Assembly (NCBI GenBank): GCA_963833495.1
Contig: CAWHYJ010000016.1
Coordinates: 124,001 to 188,000 of the forward strand
Reading direction: 5' to 3'
Length of the DNA stretch: 64,000 nt
Origin: Fodinibacter sp963833495
Lineage (GTDB): Bacteria > Actinomycetota > Actinomycetes > Actinomycetales > Dermatophilaceae
Shown one piece after another: positions 54,319 through 61,268 of this stretch. The notes below the pieces were generated by a model that ran no database searches, had not been told where the DNA came from, and was given only the letters and a program-made list of their open reading frames with translations. Made by a program: the position numbers and the translations under genes. Position 1 is the first letter of the stretch; every line of letters begins with the position of its first letter.

Positions 54319-55436
54319 GCCGTGGCCTTCTCGAGCTCGCGGGTGACCCCGCCGAGCAGCTCTCCCCAGGCCTTCTCGAACTTGTCGACGCCCTCGCGCT
54401 CGAGCTGGGCGGTGACCTCGGCGTAGGAGATGCCCAGCCGCTCGAGGCTGTCGAGCACCTCGGCGGCCTCGGCGTAGTAGGGCGTCACGGTGTCGCCGGT
54501 CACCTCGCCGTGGTCGGCGGTGGCGTCGAGCGTCTTCTCGGGCATCGTGTTGACGGTGCCCGGCGCGACGAGCTCGGTGACGTACATGGTGTCGGGGTAG
54601 GCCGGGTCCTTGACCCCCGTGGACGCCCACAGGGGGCGCTGCTCGTGCGCGCCGGCATCCTTGAGCGACTGCCAGCGCGGGGTCGAGAAGACCTCCTCGT
54701 AGGCCTGGTAGGCCAGCCGGGCGTTCGCGACGCCGGCCTTGCCGCGCAGCGCCTTCGCCTCGTCGGTGCCGAGCTCGTCGAGCCGCTTGTCGATCTCGCT
54801 GTCGACCCGCGAGACGAAGAACGACGCGACCGAGTGGAGGCCGGACAGGTCGGCCTCGCTCTTGCGCGCCTTCTCGAGCCCGGCGAGGAAGGCGTTCATG
54901 ACGGCGCGGTACCGGTCGAGGGCGAAGATCAGCGTCACGTTGACCGAGATGCCGGCTCCCATCACCTCGGTGATGGCGGGCAGGCCCTCGACGGTGGCGG
55001 GGATCTTGATGAGCACGTTCGGGCGGTCGACCGCCTTGGCGAGGGCCTTGGCCTCCTCGACCGTCTTCGCGGTGTCGTGGGCCAGCCGCGGGTCGACCTC
55101 GATCGACACCCGGCCGTCCTGGCCGTTGGTGGCCTCGTAGACGGGCAGGAAGACGTCGCACGCGTCGCGGACGTCCTGCGTCGTGAGGGCGAACACGGCC
55201 TCGTCGACGGTCTTCCCGGCATCCGCGAGCTCGCTGACCTGGGCGTCGTAGGCGTGCCCCTCGGACAGGGCGGCCTGGAAGATCGACGGGTTGGTGGTGA
55301 CCCCGACGACCCCCTTGTCGTCGATGAGCTGTTGCAGGTTGCCGGAGGTCAGGCGCTCCCGGGAGAGGTCGTCGAGCCAGATCGAGACGCCGTTGGCGGC
55401 GAGGTCCTTCAGGGCGTTGTTGGTCATGTCGCTCAC
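54315..55436 (-). CDS. tal: transaldolase
   Basis: 373 aa, intact. GVSIWLDDLSRERL, GVTTNPSIFQAAL, RPNVLIKIPATVEGL with the Schiff-base lysine, NVTLIFALDRYRAV and RPLWASTGVKDPAYPD are conserved blocks of the long (TalB-like, actinobacterial) transaldolase. It moves a three-carbon unit in the non-oxidative pentose phosphate branch. GTG at 55436 overlaps the tkt stop. Confidence 0.96.
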   Translation of the reverse strand: MSDMTNNALKDLAANGVSIWLDDLSRERLTSGNLQQLIDDKGVVGVTTNPSIFQAALSEGHAYDAQVSELADAGKTVDEAVFALTTQDVRDACDVFLPVYEATNGQDGRVSIEVDPRLAHDTAKTVEEAKALAKAVDRPNVLIKIPATVEGLPAITEVMGAGISVNVTLIFALDRYRAVMNAFLAGLEKARKSEADLSGLHSVASFFVSRVDSEIDKRLDELGTDEAKALRGKAGVANARLAYQAYEEVFSTPRWQSLKDAGAHEQRPLWASTGVKDPAYPDTMYVTELVAPGTVNTMPEKTLDATADHGEVTGDTVTPYYAEAAEVLDSLERLGISYAEVTAQLEREGVDKFEKAWGELLGGVTRELEKATA

Positions 55437-57718
55437 TTCCCGGCCGTGGCCGCGCTCTTGCGGCTCGGCGCGTTCTGGGTGCCTACATCGGTACCGGAGT
55501 CCTTGCGGGCCCGGGGGGCGGTCTCGTTGACGGTCGGCACCTGCCCGGCCTTTCGGGCCGCTGCGAGGGAGTCCTTGGCCGCCTTGACGACCGCCTCGGG
55601 GGTGAACCCGAACTCGCGGAACAGGGTTGCGGCATCCGCCGAGGCACCGAAGTGCTCGATGCTGATGCAGCGGCCGGCGTCACCGACCAGGTCGTGCCAC
55701 CCCATCGCCACTCCCGCCTCGACGCTGACGCGGGCGCGCACGGTGGGCGGCAGGACCTTGTTCTGGTAGGAGCGCGGCTGCTCCTCGAACCATTCCCGGC
55801 AGGGCATGGAGACCACCCGGGTGCCGATGCCGGCCTTCTCCAGCCGCAGCCGCGCCTCGAGGGCCAGCGACACCTCCGAGCCGGTGGCGATGAGCACCAC
55901 GTCGGGAGCGCCGGACCCCGCGTCGATGAGCACGTAGGCGCCCTTGCCGACGCCGGTGGCCCTGGCGTGCTCGGTGCGGTCGACGACGGGCAGGTTCTGG
56001 CGGGACAGGGCCAGGCCGGCGGGGGTGCCACGGCGTAGGATCTCGGCCCACGCCTGGGCGGTCTCGTTGGCGTCGGCGGGGCGCACGACGGCCAGCCCCG
56101 GCATGGCGCGCAGCGCGGCGAGGTGCTCGATCGGCTGGTGGGTGGGGCCGTCCTCACCGAGGCCGATCGAGTCGTGGGTCCACACGAACGTGACCGGGAT
56201 CTGCTGGATGGCGGCCAGCCGCACCGCGGGGCGCATGTAGTCGGAGAAGACCAGGAAGGTGCCGCCGTAGGGGCGGGTCATGCCCTCCAGGGCGATGCCG
56301 TTGAGGATCATGCCCATGGCGTTCTCGCGGATGCCGAAGTGCAGCGTCCGCCCGTAGGGGCCGCCCTTCCACTCGGAGGTCTGCTTGCCCTTGGGGATGA
56401 AGGACGCCTCGCCGGCCATCGTCGTGTTGTTGGACTCGGCGAGGTCGGCGGAGCCACCCCACAGCTCGGGCAGCTCGGCGGCCAGCGCCCCGAGCACCTT
56501 GCCGGATGCCGCGCGCGTCGCCAGCCCCTTGGCGTCGGCGGGGAAGTCGGGCAGCGCCTTCTCGAACCCGTCAGGCAGGCGGGCGTCGACGAGGCGGTCG
56601 AGGAGCGCGGCGCTCTCGGCGTTGGCCTTGCGCCACGCGGCATACCGCTTGTTCCAGGCCTGGTGGGCGGCCTTGCCACGCTTCTTGACCTCGCGGGCAT
56701 GGGCCAGCACCGAACGGTCGACCTCGAAGCTCTTCTTCGGGTCGAAGCCGAGCAGCTCCTTGGTGGCCGCGACCTCGTCGGCGCCGAGCGCCGAGCCGTG
56801 CGCCTTGCCGGTGCCGCGGGCCGCGGGGGCCGGCCAGGCGATGACCGTGTGCAGGCGCACCAGAGTGGGCTTGTTGCGCGAGGTCCTGCTCTTCTCCAGC
56901 GCGGCGAACAGCGTGTCGACGTCCTCGGTGTAGTCGGGGGTGCCGGCCGGGTTCGACGACCGGCGCCAGTCGATGTCGACGACCTCCCAGCCGTAGGCCT
57001 CGTAGCGCTTCGCGACGTCCTCGCTGAACGAGATGTCGGTGTCGTCCTCGATCGAGATCTGGTTGGCGTCGTAGACGATGGTGAGGTTGCCGAGCTCCTG
57101 GTGGCCCGCGAGCGAGGACGCCTCGGACGCCACGCCCTCCATCAGGTCGCCGTCGGAGGCCAGCACCCACACGTGGTGGTCGAAGACGCTCTCGCCGGGC
57201 GAGGCGTCGGGGTCGAGCAGGCCGCGCTGGCGGCGCTGCGCCATCGCCATGCCGACCGCGGACGCCAGCCCCGAGCCGAGTGGGCCGGTGGTGATCTCGA
57301 CGCCCTTGGTGTGGTGCACCTCGGGGTGTCCGGGGGTGAGGGAGCCCCAGGTTCGCAGCGCCTTGAGGTCCTTCAGCTCCAGGCCGTAGCCGCTGAGGAA
57401 GAGCTGGATGTACTGGGTCAGGGAGGAGTGCCCGCAGGACAGCACGAACCGGTCGCGCCCGAGCCACGTGGGGTCGGACGGGTCGTGCGCCATCACGTTC
57501 TGGTAGAGCAGGTACGCCACCGGGGCCAGGCTCATCGCCGTGCCGGGGTGGCCGTTGCCCGCCTGCTGCACGGCGTCGGCGGCGAGCACGCGCACGGTGT
57601 CGACCGCGCGCACGTCGAGGTCGGTCCACTTCACCTTCTTGGCGACAGGCCAGGAGAGGTCCGGGCTCCGTCCCTGGGTCGCGGTGGTGGTGCGCCTGCT
57701 CGTGGTTGTCGTGCTCAC
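55433..57718 (-). CDS. tkt: transketolase
   Basis: 761 aa, intact. QQAGNGHPGTAMSLAPVAYL, SCGHSSLTQYIQLFLSGY, thiamine diphosphate motif SDGDLMEGVASEASSLAG, YDANQISIEDDTD, LHFGIRENAMGMILNGIAL and DSIGLGEDGPTHQPIEHL are all visible. A 40-residue polar C-terminal extension (PRARKDSGTDVGTQNAPSRK) makes it longer than the usual 700 aa. The start is GTG at 57718 with AGAGAGG about 8 nt upstream. First gene of tkt-tal-pgi-zwf-opcA-pgl; a TAGGGT box lies 53 nt upstream. Confidence 0.96.
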   Translation of the reverse strand: MSTTTTSRRTTTATQGRSPDLSWPVAKKVKWTDLDVRAVDTVRVLAADAVQQAGNGHPGTAMSLAPVAYLLYQNVMAHDPSDPTWLGRDRFVLSCGHSSLTQYIQLFLSGYGLELKDLKALRTWGSLTPGHPEVHHTKGVEITTGPLGSGLASAVGMAMAQRRQRGLLDPDASPGESVFDHHVWVLASDGDLMEGVASEASSLAGHQELGNLTIVYDANQISIEDDTDISFSEDVAKRYEAYGWEVVDIDWRRSSNPAGTPDYTEDVDTLFAALEKSRTSRNKPTLVRLHTVIAWPAPAARGTGKAHGSALGADEVAATKELLGFDPKKSFEVDRSVLAHAREVKKRGKAAHQAWNKRYAAWRKANAESAALLDRLVDARLPDGFEKALPDFPADAKGLATRAASGKVLGALAAELPELWGGSADLAESNNTTMAGEASFIPKGKQTSEWKGGPYGRTLHFGIRENAMGMILNGIALEGMTRPYGGTFLVFSDYMRPAVRLAAIQQIPVTFVWTHDSIGLGEDGPTHQPIEHLAALRAMPGLAVVRPADANETAQAWAEILRRGTPAGLALSRQNLPVVDRTEHARATGVGKGAYVLIDAGSGAPDVVLIATGSEVSLALEARLRLEKAGIGTRVVSMPCREWFEEQPRSYQNKVLPPTVRARVSVEAGVAMGWHDLVGDAGRCISIEHFGASADAATLFREFGFTPEAVVKAAKDSLAAARKAGQVPTVNETAPRARKDSGTDVGTQNAPSRKSAATAGK

Positions 57719-57770
57719 TGGGGCCTCTCTCGCGGGGGTCGTGCACACGGTGGGGACGGGTCCGCCGTCC

Positions 57771-57776
57771 ACCCTA
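57771..57776 (-). promoter_or_regulatory. candidate -10 box TAGGGT of the tkt operon
   Basis: On the minus strand TAGGGT lies 52 nt before the tkt GTG, in the 145-nt gap shared with the divergent ctaB. Confidence 0.45.
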
Positions 57777-57822
57777 GTGTCTGGACTACCCCGCGCCGGG
57801 GCTCGGACAACCCGGTCAAGGC

Positions 57823-57828
57823 TAGAAT
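57823..57828 (+). promoter_or_regulatory. candidate -10 box TAGAAT of ctaB
   Basis: TAGAAT is the best match to the -10 consensus in the window and lies 35 nt before the ctaB GTG. The leader carries GAAGGAC as ribosome binding site. Confidence 0.5.
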
Positions 57829-57863
57829 CGCGGAGCACCCGACCGGCCGACCCGAAGGACGAC

Positions 57864-58805
57864 GTGGCCACCACCTCGATCACGACCGACCCCACGGTCC
57901 AGCGGCTCGACCGACGCCGCACGGTGGCGAACTACCTCGCCCTGACCAAGCCCCGGATCATCGAGCTGCTGCTCGTCACGACCGTCCCGGTCATGTTCCT
58001 CGCCGAGGGCGGGGTGCCCTCTCTCTGGCTGGTGCTCGCGACGCTCGTCGGTGGCACGCTCAGCGCGGGTGGGGCCAACACGTTCAACTCGGTGTACGAC
58101 CGCGACATCGACCGGCTGATGCACCGCACCAGCAACCGGCCGATGGTCACCGGCGAGGTCAGCCCGCGCAACGCGCTGGTCTTCGGCACGGTGCTCACGG
58201 TCGTGTCGACCGTCTGGTTCGCCCTGGTCGTCAACGTGCTCTCCGCGGCGCTGTCGCTGGCCGCGATCGCGCTGTACGCCATCGGCTACACCATGCTGCT
58301 CAAGCGCCGCACCTCGCAGAACATCGTGTGGGGCGGCGTCGCCGGGTGCATGCCCACCCTGATCGGCTGGTCGGCCGTCACCGGCACCGTGCAGTGGCCG
58401 GCCGTCATCCTCTTCCTGCTGATCTTCTTCTGGACCCCGCCGCACTACTGGCCGTTGTCCATGGCGTTCCGCGACGACTACTCCGCCGCCGGCGTGCCGA
58501 TGCTGCCGGTGGAGCACGGGCCGGTCACCGTCGGCCGGCAGATCGTCCTCTACTCGTGGGTGATGGTGGGCGTGTCGCTGGTGCTCGTGCCGGTGGCCTC
58601 GATGGGCTGGCTCTACGCCGTCACCGCGGTGCTCGCCGGGGGGCTGTTCCTGCTCGAGGCGCACCGGCTGCTGCGGGCCGCGAAGGGCGGGGCCACGGGG
58701 CCGGCCCTGAAGCCGATGCGGCTGTTCCACTACTCGATCACCTATGTGACGGTCGTGTTCCTCGCGGTGGCGGTCGACCCGCTGCTGCACGTCGCCATCG
58801 GCTGA
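57864..58805 (+). CDS. ctaB: protoheme IX farnesyltransferase (heme o synthase)
   Basis: 313 aa with about nine spans. The first acidic motif of UbiA-type prenyltransferases is GANTFNSVYDRDIDRLMHRT, and the second region is PHYWPLSMAFRDDYSAAGVP; PRIIELLLVTTVPVMFLAEG is the conserved N-terminal helix. It adds farnesyl to heme b for cytochrome oxidase. GTG at 57864 with GAAGGAC 7 nt upstream. Divergent from tkt as in mycobacteria. The 3' end overlaps the convergent MFS gene by 64 nt. Confidence 0.95.
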   Translation: MATTSITTDPTVQRLDRRRTVANYLALTKPRIIELLLVTTVPVMFLAEGGVPSLWLVLATLVGGTLSAGGANTFNSVYDRDIDRLMHRTSNRPMVTGEVSPRNALVFGTVLTVVSTVWFALVVNVLSAALSLAAIALYAIGYTMLLKRRTSQNIVWGGVAGCMPTLIGWSAVTGTVQWPAVILFLLIFFWTPPHYWPLSMAFRDDYSAAGVPMLPVEHGPVTVGRQIVLYSWVMVGVSLVLVPVASMGWLYAVTAVLAGGLFLLEAHRLLRAAKGGATGPALKPMRLFHYSITYVTVVFLAVAVDPLLHVAIG

Positions 58806-60091
58806 GCCGGCAGGTTGCGGATCCGGCCGTACGGGCCGAACAGCGGTGCGAACGCTGATGCCGCGTAGAGCACGGCCATCGCGGTGACGGTCTCGCGCAC
58901 TCCGACGTGGGCGCCGAGCCAGCCGGCAGCGAGACCGGCCAGGGGCATGGTGCCGAAGTTGACCAGCGACGACGTCGAGGTGGTGCGGGCGAGCAGCTCG
59001 GGCGGCGTGTAGCGCATCCGGAAGGTGCCGCGCAGCACGTTCGCAGCGACGACGCCGGCGCCGACCAGGGCCAGGCCCAGCGGCACGAGGGCCACCCGCA
59101 GGCCGGGCTCGCCCAGCGCGATGAGCAGTGCCGGTGGGCCGGCGGCGACCTGCAGCACCACCATGGCGCGGGCGTCCCCGAGGCGTGCCGAGGCCCGGCG
59201 CGCGATGCCGGCCCCGGCGAGGCCGCCGACGCTGCCGGCCGCGAGCACGGCTCCGACCTTGCCGGGGTCGAGGTCGAGGTCGCGCACGAGGAACAGCACG
59301 AGCAGCGTGTAGTAGCCGGTGAGGGCGAAGTTGGCGACACCACCCTGGAGGGTGAAGAACCGCAGGAACGGGTCGTGGAACACCACCCGGATGCCGGTCG
59401 CCACCTCCCGCCGAAGCGGTTCATGGTGCGTGGGCGCGGGCGGCCGCGGCACCAGGGTGCGCGGGTCCATCCGGTGCAGGCACAGCGCGGACACCAGGAA
59501 GGAGACGACGTCGAGAAGCACCGCCGAGGCGGCGGAGAAGACGGCGACGAGCAGGCCGCCGACCCCCGGGCCGAGCACCTGCATCGCCGACTCGGTGCCC
59601 ACCACCCGGGCGTTCGCCGTGGCGAGGTCGGGTTCCGCGACGATGCGGGGCACGAGCGGGAGGTAGGCGGTGCGCAGGAACACGGCGGCGGCGCCGACTC
59701 CCAGCGTCGCCAGCACCAGGTGGGGGAGCGTGAGCAGGCCGAGCGCCCACGCCAGCGGCACCGACCCGATGGCAGCGGCGGCACCCAGGTCTGCGGCGAC
59801 CATGACCCGGCGCGCGTCGCTGCGGTCGACCCACGCGCCGGCCGGCAGGCCGATGAGCAGCCAGGGCAGCCAGGCAGCGGCGGTGAGCAGGCCCAGCCAA
59901 CCGGCTCCGGCATCGAAGACCGTGACGGCGAGCAGCGGCACCACGACGGACGTGCTCATCGACCCGAGCACCGACACGCCCTCGCCGGCCCAGAGCAGCC
60001 GGAAGTTTCGGTTGCCCGCGATCGGGGGAGCGGTGGCCGGGCCGCCGGTGCTCCGCGGGCGCGCGGCGACGTCCACGGCATGCGCCCTCAC
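58742..60091 (-). CDS. MFS transporter (multidrug-efflux-like)
   Basis: 449 aa with about twelve spans: NRNFRLLWAGEGVSVLGSMS, LPAGAWVDRSDARRVMVAAD (MFS motif A variant), SAMQVLGPGVGGLLV (antiporter-like motif C) and RGTFRMRYTPPELLAR. This is the MFS_3/enterobactin-exporter-like group. GTG at 60091 overlaps the stop of the upstream ArsR-type regulator (GTGA), so the pump is coupled to its likely regulator. The 3' end overlaps ctaB. Confidence 0.85.
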   Translation of the reverse strand: MRAHAVDVAARPRSTGGPATAPPIAGNRNFRLLWAGEGVSVLGSMSTSVVVPLLAVTVFDAGAGWLGLLTAAAWLPWLLIGLPAGAWVDRSDARRVMVAADLGAAAAIGSVPLAWALGLLTLPHLVLATLGVGAAAVFLRTAYLPLVPRIVAEPDLATANARVVGTESAMQVLGPGVGGLLVAVFSAASAVLLDVVSFLVSALCLHRMDPRTLVPRPPAPTHHEPLRREVATGIRVVFHDPFLRFFTLQGGVANFALTGYYTLLVLFLVRDLDLDPGKVGAVLAAGSVGGLAGAGIARRASARLGDARAMVVLQVAAGPPALLIALGEPGLRVALVPLGLALVGAGVVAANVLRGTFRMRYTPPELLARTTSTSSLVNFGTMPLAGLAAGWLGAHVGVRETVTAMAVLYAASAFAPLFGPYGRIRNLPAQPMATCSSGSTATARNTTVT

Positions 60092-60657
60092 GGCTGGCTC
60101 GGGAAGCCGCGGGAGAAGACGTACACCGGTTCGCGGTGCTCGCCGTCGTCGGGCAGCGGCCGGTCGGCCCAGCGACGCAGCAGCGCAGCCACCTCGTCGG
60201 ACAGGTCGCCCAGCTCGGCCGGGGTCAGTCGCATCCAGGCGGCGGTCGCGAACGACACGGCATCCCAGGTCGGGTCGGAGCCGGCGTTGGCCATCCAGTC
60301 GCGAACCCGGGTCTCCTGGCGGCGCAGGGCCAGGGCTTCGGCCTCGAGCGCCGCGTCGACCGCGCCGGGGTCGGTGAGCTCCTGCCGGCTCCAGCGGGTG
60401 GCGGCCGAGACCAGCCGCCACCAGCGCTCACGGCGGTCGCGGGCCAGCTCGGGCGCCTCCTCGACGAGCCCCGCTGCGGCGAGCACCTTGAGGTGGTGGC
60501 TCGCGTTGCCGACGGCCTGGCCCGTGCGCGCGGCGAGCATCGATGCCGTCGACGGGCCGTCGACCTTGAGCGCGTCCATGATCCGTGAGCGGAACGGGTG
60601 GGCCAGCGCGGCCAGCGGCGCGGCCTCGCGCAGCGTGCGTACCTCGGGTCGGGTCAT
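60088..60657 (-). CDS. ArsR-like winged-helix transcriptional regulator
   Basis: 189 aa. The N-terminal winged helix is ALAHPFRSRIMDALKVDGPS, TASMLAARTGQAVGNASHHL, KVLAAAGLVEEA. The C-terminal half (RWWRLVSAATRW, LTPAELGDLSDEVAALLRRW) is the helical extension of HTH_20/ArsR-type repressors found beside MFS_3 pumps. It probably represses its own operon and responds to an export substrate. ATG at 60657 has a TATCAT box 7 nt upstream and an inverted repeat over the -35. Confidence 0.85.
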   Translation of the reverse strand: MTRPEVRTLREAAPLAALAHPFRSRIMDALKVDGPSTASMLAARTGQAVGNASHHLKVLAAAGLVEEAPELARDRRERWWRLVSAATRWSRQELTDPGAVDAALEAEALALRRQETRVRDWMANAGSDPTWDAVSFATAAWMRLTPAELGDLSDEVAALLRRWADRPLPDDGEHREPVYVFSRGFPSQP

Positions 60658-60664
60658 GGGCACG

Positions 60665-60705
60665 ATGATAAGACCACAACATCCATTGCACAAGAGTCGT
60701 TGTGC
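60665..60705 (-). promoter_or_regulatory. ArsR/MFS promoter with operator-like inverted repeat
   Basis: On the minus strand -35 TTGTGC (plus 60688-60693), a 17-nt spacer and -10 TATCAT (plus 60665-60670) precede the ATG by 7 nt. The -35 is one arm of the dyad GCACAA-GAGTCG-TTGTGC (60688-60705). A repressor bound there would block the promoter, fitting autoregulation. Confidence 0.55.
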
Positions 60706-60764
60706 GACTACCTGCGCCCCGGGCAGGCGCCTCGTCGCTCCGGGTGTGTGGGGTTGCTCCCGTC

Positions 60765-60786
60765 GCGTGGTGCTGCAGCACCACGC
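60765..60786. promoter_or_regulatory. 22-bp perfect palindrome
   Basis: Two 11-bp arms (GCGTGGTGCTG and its complement) meet without a loop. It lies in the 365-nt intergenic region between the ArsR gene and the small protein gene. It could be an operator or a cruciform; no T run follows, so a terminator is less likely. Confidence 0.5.
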
Positions 60787-60790
60787 ATGC

Positions 60791-60847
60791 GGAGCAGCGA
60801 CCCGAGCCGGGAGCAGCGACCCGAGCCGGGAGCAGCGACCCGAACCG
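60791..60847. repeat. three tandem copies of a 19-bp unit
   Basis: The unit GGAGCAGCGACCCGAGCCG is present three times head to tail, the third with one change (GAACCG). It begins 5 nt after the 22-bp palindrome. Function unknown: possible iterated binding site, or a slippage product. Confidence 0.8.
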
Positions 60848-60890
60848 GGGAGGGACCGCGCACCTCGAGAACTGAGCTGGGAGCCGGGAA

Positions 60891-60902
60891 TGAGGTACCT
60901 CA
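60891..60902. promoter_or_regulatory. 12-bp perfect palindrome TGAGGTACCTCA
   Basis: A perfect dyad in the same intergenic region, about 120 nt before the small protein gene. Possible regulator site. Confidence 0.35.
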
Positions 60903-60981
60903 GGCCGGAGGACGGACGCCAGAGATACGCAGGACGCCCGATGTGGGCCCCCACCTCAGCCGACGAGTGTTGAGGGCGTCG

Positions 60982-60995
60982 GGATCGACCGATCC
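60982..60995. promoter_or_regulatory. inverted repeat GGATCG-AC-CGATCC
   Basis: A 6-bp perfect dyad with a 2-nt centre, 27 nt before the GTG at 61023, where a repressor could cover the transcription start or ribosome binding site. Confidence 0.35.
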
Positions 60996-61022
60996 GGGCA
61001 CCGAACTCCGAAGGAGCACACC

Positions 61023-61268
61023 GTGAGCCTCTACATCGACAACAACGTCGTCCAGGCCGAGATCGACCGTCGCTACGAGCTCGCCGGGGTCGACCGGCAC
61101 GACACCCACGTCCACGACCGGCACCGCAGCGACCTGCCGGCCCGTCCGCTCGCGCTTCACCCGCTGGCGGCCTGGGTGGCCCGGGTGGTGGGCGGCCCCG
61201 CCACCCCGTCCCGGCACCGCTCGCAGCGCACCACCACCGTGGCCGCCGGTCGCCCGCGCCACCCGTGA
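61023..61268 (+). CDS. small histidine/arginine-rich hypothetical protein
   Basis: 81 aa; no family recognised. It starts MSLYIDNNVVQAEIDRRYEL and has a charged His/Asp/Arg stretch (DRHDTHVHDRHRSD) and a basic C-terminus (PSRHRSQRTTTVAAGRPRH). GTG at 61023 has GAAGGAG 6-7 nt upstream, and its stop overlaps the following regulator gene (GTGA), so it is very likely expressed and coupled to it. It is soluble, without a signal peptide. The His-rich stretch could bind metal, but that is a guess. Confidence 0.65.
   Translation: MSLYIDNNVVQAEIDRRYELAGVDRHDTHVHDRHRSDLPARPLALHPLAAWVARVVGGPATPSRHRSQRTTTVAAGRPRHP

Noticed and set aside
60791..60847. Three tandem 19-bp units as a short CRISPR array
   Set aside because: The copies are directly adjacent with no spacers, and no cas genes are nearby.
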